A DNA stretch of 64,000 bases from Amycolatopsis sp. 2-15 (GCF_030285625.1 NZ_CP127294.1:2366001-2430000), one strand, 5' to 3'. Positions 25,243-34,288 are shown, counted from the first letter of the stretch. A program made the numbers and translations. The notes: generated by a model not told the origin, from the letters alone.

Positions 25243-26121
25243 ATGTTCGACTTCGCCAAGACGTGGGAGCTGATCACCGAGCTGGACGGCGTGCAGACGG
25301 CGCTCATCGCGGCCGCCGTGCTCGGGCTTCTCGCCGGCGTCCTCGGCCCGCTGATCGTGATGCGCCGCATGTCCTTCGCGGTGCACGGCACATCCGAGCT
25401 GGCCTTCACCGGCGCGGCGGGCGCGCTGCTGATCGGCGTCGGCGTCGAGTACGGCGCGCTGCTCGGCGCCGTGGCCGCCGCGTTGCTGCTGGGCATCCTC
25501 GGCACCCGCGACGCCGACCGCGACTCCGTGATCGGCGTGATCCTGTCGTTCGGCCTCGGCATGGGCGTGCTGCTGTTGTCGTTCTACAAGGGACGGTCGG
25601 CCAACAAGTTCGGCATTCTCACCGGCCAGATCATCACCGTGGACTCGACGAACCTGACGTCTCTGGTGATCTCGGCCGTCGCCGTGCTGGCCGTGCTGGC
25701 GTGCGTCTACCGGCCGCTGCTGTTCGCCAGCGTGGACCGCAACGTCGCCGTCGCACGCGGCGTGCCCGTGAAGACGCTGACCGTGGTGTTCGCGTTGCTG
25801 GTGGGCGTGGCCACGGCGTTGAGCGTGCAGATCGTCGGCTCGCTGCTGGTGGTGGCGCTGATGGTGACCCCCGCCGCGGCCGCCGCCCGCGTGACAGCCA
25901 GCCCACTGCGCGCGACGGTGCTGTCGGTGATCTTCGCGGAGGTGTCCGCACTCGGCGGGATCGTGCTGTCGCTCGCCCCGGGCAAACCGGTGAGCGCCTT
26001 CGTCACGGCGATCTCGTTCTTGATCTACCTGGTGTGCCGCGTGATCTCGTGGGCGCGGGAACGGCGCAGCGGCGTGCGTGCGAACACGCCGCCGGTGCCG
26101 CAGCCCGTACCTGTCGGCTGA
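25243..26121 (+). CDS. znuB: Zinc ABC transporter permease
   Basis: A 292-residue integral membrane protein of the ABC-3 family with about eight hydrophobic segments; the MRRMSFAVHGTSELAFTGAA loop is the conserved contact region of this family. ATG 25243 is taken although an in-frame TTG exists at 25234; neither has a strong ribosome site, consistent with coupling to znuC 12 bases upstream. Its stop is three bases from that of the convergent AlgX-like gene. Confidence 0.9.
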   Translation: MFDFAKTWELITELDGVQTALIAAAVLGLLAGVLGPLIVMRRMSFAVHGTSELAFTGAAGALLIGVGVEYGALLGAVAAALLLGILGTRDADRDSVIGVILSFGLGMGVLLLSFYKGRSANKFGILTGQIITVDSTNLTSLVISAVAVLAVLACVYRPLLFASVDRNVAVARGVPVKTLTVVFALLVGVATALSVQIVGSLLVVALMVTPAAAAARVTASPLRATVLSVIFAEVSALGGIVLSLAPGKPVSAFVTAISFLIYLVCRVISWARERRSGVRANTPPVPQPVPVG

Positions 26122-26124
26122 GGT

Positions 26125-27444
26125 TCAGCCCACCGGGTGGGCGGCCATCGCCGTCTTCACCGCCGCGATGAAGCCGTCGTTCGTGAACGGCACGAGGCCG
26201 CCGACGACGTTGCGTTCCACGGCCTGCAGCACGACCACCCGCGAGTTCACCAACTCGTCGACCGCGGCCGCCTGGGGCGTCTTGTCGGTGGAGTAGGCGA
26301 GGTAGGTCAGGTTCGTGAACGCCGCGGAGAGGTAGCGCGAGGACGCGAGGCTGAACGAGTCGCCGTAGACCAGCGTGGGCTCGGCGATCGTGCCGGGCAG
26401 GGGCGCCGAGGTGCGATGCACCGGAGTGTCGATATTGCCGATGAAGCCGGCCGCGCGGTCGGTGACGCCGTCGGGCTCAAGGGTGTACTGCGTGTTCGAC
26501 TTGGTGCCTGACTTGCCGAGCAGCAGCGGCAGGTCGGCAACGCCGTCGTACTCGCCGTCCGGAGTGGACCGCCAGCCCGTGGTGACCCCGGGCTGCACGG
26601 TCTCGGCGAGGGTCCGCGTGAGGACGAGGCCGCCTTCGTCGCGCCAGTGCGTGTCGTTCGGGGCGTAGATCGGGTGGCCGACGCGCGCGGCGGACGCGGC
26701 CAACGCCGGGCGCAGGTCCAGCGAGTGGCCGACGGTGGTCATCTTGTGCCAGTCGTTCGGCGCGGCGGCCTGCGAGCACTCCTTGCCCGGGAAGCTGGCG
26801 GGCAGGAACTGGGGCACCATCGTCGTCTTGTCCGGCGTGACCACGAAGACGAACTTGCGCCCGGACGCCTCGACGGCGGTGCGCAGCTCGTTGACCTTCT
26901 TGAGTGTGGTGTCGATGTCCTGGGCGGGCGTGCACTTCGACTCGGCGTCGTAGCCGTAGTACAGCCAGCCGTCGAGGCCCTGCACGACCTTGCGGTAGCC
27001 GGCCTGGTTGCTGCCGGGCAGGGTCGGCGCGGCCGGCCCCTGGTTGGGCGCGCCCGGCTGCTGCAGTGGCGGCGCGGGGATCGGGCCGGAGTCCGAGGAC
27101 GAACCCTGGTCGAGTGGCGCGTCCTCGCCGAAGATCGAGCGACTGACCCCGTCGGCGGCGTTGATGGCGCTCGCGCGGAAGGACAGCTGGTCCACGGCCC
27201 AGGTAGGCAGGCCGGTGAAGAAGCCGAACCCGTCGCCGATGCTCGGGAAACCCGCGAGCTTGTGGTTCTCGATCTCGGTCGGGCGCACCCCGAACACCCA
27301 CAGCAGCGTGGGCGTGGTGAAGAACAGCAGCGCGCAGATCAGCGCCGTGAGCTGCCGCCTGCCGTGCCGCGGACGGTGCAGCGCGTGCTCGCGAGGCAGG
27401 TACGCCTCGTGGACGGCTGGCAGCTGAGGGGATTTGGACGCCAC
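26125..27444 (-). CDS. AlgX/AlgJ-like membrane-anchored SGNH protein (polymer O-acetylation)
   Basis: The 439-residue protein has one N-terminal membrane segment (about 31-52) and an extracellular SGNH-hydrolase-like domain of the AlgX/AlgJ (DHHW) group. Visible motifs are NDTHWRDEGG, the family Asp-x-His-Trp site, and VYGDSFS with the candidate nucleophile serine. Such proteins transfer acetyl groups from an MBOAT partner onto extracellular polysaccharide. A matching AlgI-type MBOAT is encoded at 32713-34146. A proline/glutamine-rich linker lies at about 120-140. GTG 27444 is chosen as the nearest start before the basic membrane-proximal segment. Confidence 0.75.
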   Translation of the reverse strand: MASKSPQLPAVHEAYLPREHALHRPRHGRRQLTALICALLFFTTPTLLWVFGVRPTEIENHKLAGFPSIGDGFGFFTGLPTWAVDQLSFRASAINAADGVSRSIFGEDAPLDQGSSSDSGPIPAPPLQQPGAPNQGPAAPTLPGSNQAGYRKVVQGLDGWLYYGYDAESKCTPAQDIDTTLKKVNELRTAVEASGRKFVFVVTPDKTTMVPQFLPASFPGKECSQAAAPNDWHKMTTVGHSLDLRPALAASAARVGHPIYAPNDTHWRDEGGLVLTRTLAETVQPGVTTGWRSTPDGEYDGVADLPLLLGKSGTKSNTQYTLEPDGVTDRAAGFIGNIDTPVHRTSAPLPGTIAEPTLVYGDSFSLASSRYLSAAFTNLTYLAYSTDKTPQAAAVDELVNSRVVVLQAVERNVVGGLVPFTNDGFIAAVKTAMAAHPVG

Positions 27445-27496
27445 TCGATCACGGTAGCCACTTCGAGTGAACGAGGTGTGGGCAACCACCGAAAAG

Positions 27497-28720
27497 TCAG
27501 CCGAGCATGAGCAGGACCTGCAGCTCACCGACGATGAACCCGATCACGCCACCCACGGCGATCAGCTTCCACTCGTCCTGGCGGAACGCCGGGCGCAGTA
27601 GTCCTTCGAACTCGACGGGCGTCAGCGCGAGCATGCGCTGCTCGATGACCTTGGCGACATCCATGGCCTGCGTGAGGTAGCCCTCGGCGTAGCGGACGGT
27701 CTGCGGCAGCTCCGCCAGCGCCCGCCGCGCGGCCTCGTGCTTCATCTCCTGCAGCCGGCGCCCGCCGACGGCCAGGGTGAGCACGGGCTTCGCGAGGCTG
27801 GCCTGCTCGTCGACGGCGTGGCCCACCGCGCGTTCGACCATCGCCACGAGCCGGTCGGACTTCGGGCCGCGCAGCAGGGCTTCGAGCAGGTTCGCCGTGG
27901 TCAGGACCTCGTTGGCGATCAGCTCGCCGTACTGCCGGGCGACCTCCGCGCGGCGGCGCTGGAACTTGCCCTGCAGGATCACGCGGCCCACGCGTACGGG
28001 CTCGCGGGGCAGGAAGATCATCTTGATCGCGAGCCAGTCGGTGAACAGGCCGATGCAGCCGCCGAAGATCGGCAGCACGAGTGGCTCGCGGGTCAACGCC
28101 CACACGATCGCCTGCACGACGCCGAGGCCGAACCCGAAGAAGATGCCGGCCCGGGCGATGAACGCCATCTCCGGCCGCGAGGTCTCGCGGATCAGCCGCA
28201 CGAGCAGGGCCTTGTCGCGGGTGAGGCTTTCCACGGTCATGTGCCGCACGTCGAGCACTTCGTCGAGGTTGTCGCGCACGTCCTCCAGGAACTCGCGCAC
28301 GAGCCGCGGCGCGTTGGCCTGGACCTGCTTGATCAGCAGCTCCTGCGCGAGCGTCGGCAGCACTTCCCACAGACGCGGGTGGTGCTCCTCCAGCACGTCG
28401 CGCGCGATCGCGTCGACGGCCCGCAGCAGCGGCTGCTCCAGCTCGCGCGTGACGATGACCGGGTCGATCTTCTCGAAGATCTCCTTGAGATCGAGCAGGT
28501 TCGTGGTCAGCAGCTCGGTCGCGATGGCCGCCATCCGGCCGCCGTGCTTGGGCACCACGCCCTGCCAGCCGAGGAACGGCTTGATCCCGACGAACTCCAG
28601 CGGGCGGAACATCATCTCGATCGCCACGCGCTTGGTGACGTAGCCGATGAGCGCGGCGATGAACGGCATCGTGGCGTAGACCGGCCAGTGCCGCGCGAGG
28701 TCGTCGAGGACTGCGTCCAA
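27497..28720 (-). CDS. DUF445 family membrane protein (first of tandem pair)
   Basis: The 407-residue protein has an N-terminal membrane helix (TMPFIAALIGYVTKRVAIEM), another hydrophobic hairpin in the middle and a C-terminal helix (IAVGGVIGFIVGELQVLLM); the rest is helical and charged. This is the DUF445 (YjiN/YheB) architecture, of unknown function, placed at the cell envelope. TTG 28720 is supported by GGGAGG six bases upstream. It is 42 bases downstream of a close paralogue, so the two are probably one operon. Confidence 0.85.
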   Translation of the reverse strand: MDAVLDDLARHWPVYATMPFIAALIGYVTKRVAIEMMFRPLEFVGIKPFLGWQGVVPKHGGRMAAIATELLTTNLLDLKEIFEKIDPVIVTRELEQPLLRAVDAIARDVLEEHHPRLWEVLPTLAQELLIKQVQANAPRLVREFLEDVRDNLDEVLDVRHMTVESLTRDKALLVRLIRETSRPEMAFIARAGIFFGFGLGVVQAIVWALTREPLVLPIFGGCIGLFTDWLAIKMIFLPREPVRVGRVILQGKFQRRRAEVARQYGELIANEVLTTANLLEALLRGPKSDRLVAMVERAVGHAVDEQASLAKPVLTLAVGGRRLQEMKHEAARRALAELPQTVRYAEGYLTQAMDVAKVIEQRMLALTPVEFEGLLRPAFRQDEWKLIAVGGVIGFIVGELQVLLMLG

Positions 28721-28762
28721 TCCGGCCTCCCTCCGCTCGCCGGAGAAACCGTATCGCAGTTG

Positions 28763-29965
28763 TCAGTGCAGCAGGACCAGCGCCTGGAGCTCGCCGACCA
28801 GCCCGCCGATGACCGCGCCGACGGCGATCAGCTTCCATTCGTCCTGCCGGAACGCCGGGCGCAGCAGTTGTTCGAATTCCAGCGGCGTGAGCTTGCGCAT
28901 CCGGTCGACGATCGTGTTGCGCACGTCGAGCGCGTTCACGGCGTAGTCCTCGGCGTGGCGGATCGTCTCGGGCACGCGTTGCGCGGCGATCGCGGCGGCC
29001 GTCTGCTTCATTTCCTGAAAGCGCTTCGTGCCGACAGCGATCGCGACGAACGGTTTCACCACGCTCGCCTGCGCGTCGATCGTCTTCTGCACCTCGCGCG
29101 TGATCATGGTGAACAGGCGATCGGACTTCGGGCCGCGCAGCACGGCTTCCAGCAGGTTGGGCACGGTGATGATCTCGCGGGCGATCATGTCGCCGTAGTC
29201 GGCGGCGACCTGGTCGCGGCGTTTCTGGAACACGCCTTGCCAGGTGTAGAGGCCGAAGAACCGTCTCGGCTCGCGGGGCAGGAAGATCATTTTCAACGCG
29301 AGCCAGTCGGTGAACCAGCCGATGCCGAGGCCGAACAGCGGCAGCACGATCGGCGATTTCGTGAACGTCCACACGAGCAGCTGAACGCAGCCGAGAATGA
29401 AGCCGAACACGATTCCGGAGCGTGCGATGAACTGCATTTCGGGTTTCGAGATGTCGCGGATCAGGCGGTTGAGGAGCGCCTTGTCGCGGACGAGGTTGGC
29501 CACGACCATGTGCTTGAGGTCGAGCACGTCTTCGATGTTGGCGGCGATTTCGCGCATGATCTTCGTGATCGCGCGCGGCGCTTCGGCCTGCACGCGCTTG
29601 AGCAGCAACTGCTGCGCGGCGGTGGGCAGCACCTCCCACAGCCGCGGCTGGTAGGTCTCCATCACCTCGCGCGTGACGTCTTCGACGACTTTGAGCAGCG
29701 GTTCTTCGATTTCCTTGGCGACCTGCGCGGGGTCGAGCCGGGCGAAAATCTCCTTCGGGTCGACGAGGTTCGTGGTGAGCATTTCCGTCGCGGTCGTCGC
29801 CATGCGTTCGGCGTTCGCGGGCAGCACGCCCTGCCACCCGAGGAACGGTCTGATCCCGGCGAACTCGACGGGGCGGAACATCATCTCGATGGCCACGCGC
29901 TTGGTGACGTAGCCGATCAGCGCGGCGATGAACGGCATCGTCGCGTAGACCTGCCAGTGGTGCAC
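28763..29965 (-). CDS. DUF445 family membrane protein (second of tandem pair)
   Basis: A 400-residue paralogue of the neighbouring DUF445 protein, similar along the full length: the same TMPFIAALIGYVTKRVAIEM start, FLGWQG, RGPKSDRL and FRQDEWKLIAVG blocks. GTG 29965 follows a GGGGAGG ribosome site. This is the upstream gene of the pair. Divergence is larger in the middle (residues about 90-160), which may separate their partners. Function unknown. Confidence 0.85.
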   Translation of the reverse strand: MHHWQVYATMPFIAALIGYVTKRVAIEMMFRPVEFAGIRPFLGWQGVLPANAERMATTATEMLTTNLVDPKEIFARLDPAQVAKEIEEPLLKVVEDVTREVMETYQPRLWEVLPTAAQQLLLKRVQAEAPRAITKIMREIAANIEDVLDLKHMVVANLVRDKALLNRLIRDISKPEMQFIARSGIVFGFILGCVQLLVWTFTKSPIVLPLFGLGIGWFTDWLALKMIFLPREPRRFFGLYTWQGVFQKRRDQVAADYGDMIAREIITVPNLLEAVLRGPKSDRLFTMITREVQKTIDAQASVVKPFVAIAVGTKRFQEMKQTAAAIAAQRVPETIRHAEDYAVNALDVRNTIVDRMRKLTPLEFEQLLRPAFRQDEWKLIAVGAVIGGLVGELQALVLLH

Positions 29966-30323
29966 CGCGCTTGCCTCCCCGTGTCGCGCTCAGGCGCACG
30001 GTAGCGGGCGGCGGCCGGTGCGTCGGGGAGCCGCGTCGGGCGTTCACCGGTTCGGGCTTCGCTCGGCTTCCGGCCGGCCCGGCTGCGGATCGACGGTGGT
30101 GGCTCTTCGGGGCCGCGAATTCGCCGGGTTCGTGCCGGTCGGGCCGAAGATCGATCCGGCGCGTCGTTTCGGACCGTCCATTCCGGTCTCCCACCGTTTC
30201 CGCGTTGTTCTCCCGGCCGTCCCTCCTCGTCTGCGATGCCATGCGTGACCGGGGGTTGCGCATTTTGTAATGCAGCCGTTTGGCGGTACGTATACACGGA
30301 CCTGCCCTCACTAAGGTGGCCCG
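29966..30323. other. Divergent intergenic region
   Basis: About 360 bases between the DUF445 pair and the DivIVA-like gene. No convincing gene. The part next to the DivIVA-like gene is AT-richer and has a TATACA (30291-30296) that may be a -10 element, without a good -35. Confidence 0.4.
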
Positions 30324-31364
30324 ATGGTCGCGCCTGAGAAGTCCGAAGCCACCCCGAAGAGCGCCCCGTTCGCCGTCGCCGTCAGGGGTTATAACCAGCG
30401 CCAGGTCGACGAGCGGCTCATGGCGCTCTCGCGTGAGCTACGGGAGACGTCGCACAGCCGCGACGAGGCCATCGCGACGGCCGGAGAGCTGTCCAAGGCC
30501 CTCACCACCACGCAGAACGAGCTGTCCGAGACGAAGGCCGCGCTCGTGCGGCTGAGCTCGAGCCCGTCCGGCGCCGGCGCCATGGCCGAGCGCGTGCGCA
30601 TGATGATGCAGCTCGCCGAGGAGGAGATCGCCGACCTCCGCGCCGCCGCCGAAGCCGACGCCACCGCCACCCGGGCCGAGGCGGACAAGTACGCGCACGA
30701 ATCGCAGCGCACCGTCGAGCGCCTGGGCAAGGAAGCGGAAGCCGAGCGCGAGCGGCTGCTGTCGGAGGCACAGGCGGACATCGCGTCTCGTATTGCTTCG
30801 GCCGAGGCGGACATCGACGAGCGGACGGCTGCCGCCGACGCGGACATCGAGCGCCGGACCCGGGCCGCGGATGAGGACATCGCTTCTCGCACCGCGGCGG
30901 CGAATGAAGACATCGCCACGCGCACGGCCGCCGCCAACGAGGACATCGCGACCCGCACCGCAGCCGCCGACCGCGCCCGCACGGAAGCCGACGAAGCCGC
31001 CGCCCGCGCCCGCGCCGAAGCCGACGAGTCGGCCACCCGCGCCCGCGTCGAGGCCGACGCCGCCGCCGAAGCCGCCTCCGCCGCCGCCCGTGCCGAGGCT
31101 GACCGCGTCGCGTCCGAGGAGATCGCCGCCAAGCGCTCCCAGACGGACACCGCCCTCGCCGACGCCCTCCAGCAGCAGACCGAGGCCACCGAAGCCCGCA
31201 CCCTGGCGCTCGACCTGCGGGCCAGGGTGGCGGACCGGTTGGCCGCCACCAACGTCGCTGTTCAGGAAGCCCTGCGCCTGCTGAACCCGGCGGACCAGGC
31301 GGCTACGGAGCCGGAGTCCGTTGAGGACACTGCTTCCGAGTCGGAAGACGTCGCCGTTCGCTGA
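30324..31364 (+). CDS. DivIVA-domain coiled-coil protein with hendecad repeats
   Basis: The 346-residue protein has an N-terminal DivIVA-like segment (FAVAVRGYNQRQVDERLMAL, 16-35) followed by almost continuous coiled coil. Residues 152-217 form six 11-residue repeats with the pattern D-I-x-x-R-T-A-A-A-x-E/A; the aspartates fall at 152, 163, 174, 185, 196 and 207. The following stretch to about 265 is Ala/Glu/Arg-rich. The tail is acidic. Similar long coiled-coil proteins (DivIVA, Scy, FilP) organise polar growth in actinomycetes; a cytoskeletal or scaffolding role is inferred. It ends before a textbook terminator. Confidence 0.75.
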   Translation: MVAPEKSEATPKSAPFAVAVRGYNQRQVDERLMALSRELRETSHSRDEAIATAGELSKALTTTQNELSETKAALVRLSSSPSGAGAMAERVRMMMQLAEEEIADLRAAAEADATATRAEADKYAHESQRTVERLGKEAEAERERLLSEAQADIASRIASAEADIDERTAAADADIERRTRAADEDIASRTAAANEDIATRTAAANEDIATRTAAADRARTEADEAAARARAEADESATRARVEADAAAEAASAAARAEADRVASEEIAAKRSQTDTALADALQQQTEATEARTLALDLRARVADRLAATNVAVQEALRLLNPADQAATEPESVEDTASESEDVAVR

Positions 31365-31379
31365 TTTCTCCGGTCATTT

Positions 31380-31415
31380 GCGGGCCCACCACACCGGTGG
31401 GCCCGCTCTTTTTTT
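31380..31415 (+). terminator. Rho-independent terminator
   Basis: GCGGGCCCACC (31380-31390), loop ACACC, GGTGGGCCCGC (31396-31406), then TCTTTTTTT to 31415. An 11-bp perfect stem with a T tract, 15 bases after the DivIVA-like stop. Confidence 0.95.
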
Positions 31416-31495
31416 CGGCTACGCCTCGCGCGCCATGGCTGTCGGCCCCGAGAATGTCGCTGTCCACCAGCGCCGGGTTCCGGAGGCCTAGTCCC

Positions 31496-32146
31496 TTGAT
31501 CCTCGAAGTCGAACGCGCAGCCATCTGCTCCCACGCCCGCCGCCTGGCTCCGGACGGCCTGGCCGTCGCCACCTCCGGCAACCTCTCCATCCGCGACGGC
31601 GCCCTCGTCGCCGTCACCCCCACCGGCGTCCGCTACTCGACCTTGAAGCCCTCGGACATCCCGATCGTCGGCCTCGACGGCGAACCCGTCGACGGCAGCC
31701 TCCGGCCCACCAGCGAACTCCCCATGCACCTGGCCGTCTACAACCACGCCACCGACCCCGACGGCTCCCCGGTGAACGCGGTCGTCCACACGCACTCCGC
31801 CCACGCCACGGCGGTGTCCACGCTGGTCGACGAGCTCCCGCCCATCCACTACCTGGTGGCGACCATCGGCCCGTCGGTCCGCGTGGCCCCCTACGCGACG
31901 TACGGCACTGCTGCCTTGGCCACCCACATCCTCACTGCGCTGGAGTCTCGCCGGGGGTGTCTGCTCGCCAACCACGGCACTGTCACCTATGGGGCCACGT
32001 TGGGTGCGGCTTACGACCGGGCTCGTCAGCTTGAGTGGCTGTGTCAGGTGTGGCTGTTGGCTCGGTCGGGTGGTACGCCGGCATTGTTGCCGCAGGATGA
32101 GATTGAGCAGGTGGTGGAAAAACTGCGTGGTTACGGTCAGGGCTGA
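31496..32146 (+). CDS. Class II aldolase/adducin-family protein
   Basis: The 216-residue protein resembles L-fuculose-phosphate aldolase and related zinc enzymes: SGNLSIR phosphate-binding loop, zinc histidines in VVHTHSAHA and a later LLANHGTV. It probably cleaves or rearranges a sugar phosphate. TTG 31496 is preferred to ATG 31454 because GGAGG lies nine bases upstream and homology begins there. The last ~55 codons switch from C-ending to G/T-ending codons, unlike the first two thirds. Its end overlaps the convergent zinc-ribbon gene by ten bases. Confidence 0.82.
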   Translation: MILEVERAAICSHARRLAPDGLAVATSGNLSIRDGALVAVTPTGVRYSTLKPSDIPIVGLDGEPVDGSLRPTSELPMHLAVYNHATDPDGSPVNAVVHTHSAHATAVSTLVDELPPIHYLVATIGPSVRVAPYATYGTAALATHILTALESRRGCLLANHGTVTYGATLGAAYDRARQLEWLCQVWLLARSGGTPALLPQDEIEQVVEKLRGYGQG

Positions 32147-32628
32147 AGCGTCGCCTGCATCCGTTCAATGCCGCGCAGCACCCTTTCGCGATTCTTGGCC
32201 GCTTTCAACCACGCGGGCAACTTGGCGACCATCGTCATCCTCCGCCGCCACTCACCCTCGCCGACAACCACCTTCTCCCGAAGCCTCGCAACGACAAAGG
32301 CCTCGAGGTAATCAAGGTGCGCTTCGTTGTACGCCCACAGCACATTCCCACCGCAATCGCCCTGCAACCACAGCGGTTCCTGTAGATACGGATCGCACAC
32401 AGTCCCCGATGGCGCCGGCCCGTATCGCGTCTGACCCGTCTGGCCCCGCACATAACCGCACTGCCCACACGCCAGCCGCCGGGGCTCGCGCAGCTCCGCA
32501 CCCGCCCCGGGTACGACAACAACCCTCGCGCACTCGCCGCACCGCGGACACCGCACCAGCACCTCACCGGCGGAAAAGTGCCACGCGGTCAGCCGCTGGT
32601 CGCGGAACCGCAGCTGATCGGCTGTCAC
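32137..32628 (-). CDS. Hypothetical zinc-ribbon protein
   Basis: A 163-residue protein I do not recognise beyond its N-terminal zinc ribbon: C27 and C30 (CPRC, with C33 nearby) and C54/C57 (CGQC). The middle is aromatic-rich (PLWLQGDCGGNVLWAYNEAH) and the C-terminus basic and helical. It could be a small nucleic-acid-binding or regulatory protein. It starts at GTG 32628 and converges on the aldolase gene. Confidence 0.65.
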   Translation of the reverse strand: MTADQLRFRDQRLTAWHFSAGEVLVRCPRCGECARVVVVPGAGAELREPRRLACGQCGYVRGQTGQTRYGPAPSGTVCDPYLQEPLWLQGDCGGNVLWAYNEAHLDYLEAFVVARLREKVVVGEGEWRRRMTMVAKLPAWLKAAKNRERVLRGIERMQATLQP

Positions 32629-32712
32629 GTTGGTCCCTTCGGTCGGCAGAGCTGACCACGGAAGTACAGGGTACGTAGATGCCGGCCGATCCCTATTGCC
32701 ATTTTCGGCGGG

Positions 32713-34146
32713 CTAGAACTGGTAGTACAAAAACGGACTGAACGTCCCCGTAGCCACCAGAATCGCGGCATACACCAGCCCCGCCGTCATCACGCCCACT
32801 CGCAAAGCCGTCGCCGGACGCGTCCTCGATGACTCCAGCAACGGTCCCGTGACCGGGTGCGCCGGGAGCACGAACACGGCCAAAGCCAGGAGCAAAATCA
32901 CCAGCCGCTGGTTCGTCAACGCGCTCGATACCACATCGCCCAGCCCGCCGAAGTCCGGCAGGAGCATGTGGCCGATCATGCTCAACGCGTGCGGCAGGTC
33001 GGTGGAGCGGAAGAACACCCAGCCGAACACCACGAGGACCAGGGTCAGCACCCGGCGGCCGATGCGGGCGGCGCGGCCGGCCGGGGTGTCGCCGAGGTTG
33101 AAGCGGCGTTCGATGACCAGGAGGGCGCCGTGGTAGCAGCCCCAGACCAGGAAGGTCCATTGGGCGCCGTGCCAGAAGCCCGTGAGGACGAAGACGATGC
33201 AGAGGTTGCGGTAGGTCTTGCCGGCGCCCGAGCGGTTGCCGCCGAGGGGGATGTAGACGTAGTCGCGGAACCAGCGAGACAGGGACATGTGCCAGCGGCG
33301 CCAGAACTCCGTGATGGTGACCGACGAGTACGGCCGCGCGAAGTTCTCCGGGAGGCGGAAGCCCAGCATGCGGCCGAGGCCGATGGCCATGTCCGAGTAG
33401 CCCGAGAAGTCGAAGAACAGCTGCAGCGTGTAGCCGATGGCGCCGAGCCAGGCCGTCGCGAAGGTCATCTGGTCGGGGGGCGTGGAGAAGCACGCTTCGA
33501 CCATCGGACTGAGCGAGTCGGCGACGATGGACTTCTTGCACAGCCCCAGTGCGAACCGTGGGAAGCCGGCGGCGATGTCGTCGAGGCGGTGGGAACGCTG
33601 CTGCGGCAGCTGGTCCGCGATCTCGCGGTAACGCACGATGGGACCGGCGATGAGCTGCGGGAACATCGCGATGTACGCCGCGAACGACACGGGGTTGCGA
33701 AGCGCGCGACGTTCGCCGCGATAGATGTCCACGACGTACGAAATGTGGTGGAACGTGTAGAACGAGATGCCGATCGGCACCACGATGTTCGCGACCCCGA
33801 CGTCCCCGCCGAACCAGTGCGCGACGGCCGCGATCTGCTGCGTCGCGAAGCCCGCGTACTTCCAGATGACGAGCACCAGCACGTCGAGCGTGACGAGGCC
33901 GATGAGGATCCGCTTGCGCCGCGTGCCGCGGACGTCCCAGGGGCTGGGCTCGAGCGCCGGGCCGGCGAGGAAGTTGACGGCCATGCAGCCGAGCAGCAGG
34001 AACAGGTACGGCCCGGCGCCGATCGTGTAGAACAGCTGGCTCGCCACCGCGACGATGCCGTTGCGCCAGCTGCGGGGGCACACCAGTACGGCGACCAGCA
34101 CCGCAGGCATGAAGTACCACAAGAACAGCGGCGAAACGAACGACAT
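32713..34146 (-). CDS. MBOAT O-acyltransferase, AlgI family
   Basis: A 477-residue multi-pass membrane protein. The AlgI signature is clear: FPQLIAGPIVRY, FDFSGYSDMAIG, EFWRRWHMSLSRW, and the catalytic histidine in GFWHGAQW. MBOATs of this type carry acyl (usually acetyl) groups across the membrane for O-acetylation of extracellular polymers, with an AlgX/AlgJ or PatB-like partner outside; the protein at 26125-27444 fits that part. ATG 34146 fits the expected N-terminal helix. The target polymer is unknown. Confidence 0.9.
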   Translation of the reverse strand: MSFVSPLFLWYFMPAVLVAVLVCPRSWRNGIVAVASQLFYTIGAGPYLFLLLGCMAVNFLAGPALEPSPWDVRGTRRKRILIGLVTLDVLVLVIWKYAGFATQQIAAVAHWFGGDVGVANIVVPIGISFYTFHHISYVVDIYRGERRALRNPVSFAAYIAMFPQLIAGPIVRYREIADQLPQQRSHRLDDIAAGFPRFALGLCKKSIVADSLSPMVEACFSTPPDQMTFATAWLGAIGYTLQLFFDFSGYSDMAIGLGRMLGFRLPENFARPYSSVTITEFWRRWHMSLSRWFRDYVYIPLGGNRSGAGKTYRNLCIVFVLTGFWHGAQWTFLVWGCYHGALLVIERRFNLGDTPAGRAARIGRRVLTLVLVVFGWVFFRSTDLPHALSMIGHMLLPDFGGLGDVVSSALTNQRLVILLLALAVFVLPAHPVTGPLLESSRTRPATALRVGVMTAGLVYAAILVATGTFSPFLYYQF

Positions 34147-34288
34147 CGGTGACGGACCCCCTCGGTTCCGGAGCTGACCTTAGCCCGAGCGGGTGGCTCG
34201 GTGGAGTGAAGGCCAGCGGATCCGGACGCGAATCACTGAGGGTGGTGGCGAAAGGGGCAACCGGACCGGTCGCACCGAGGGGTTCAGA

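Noticed and set aside
27525..30311. A 928-codon open frame through both DUF445 genes in another frame
   Set aside because: Arg/Ala/Pro-rich shadow of the two genes; no motif and contradictory to their conserved frames.
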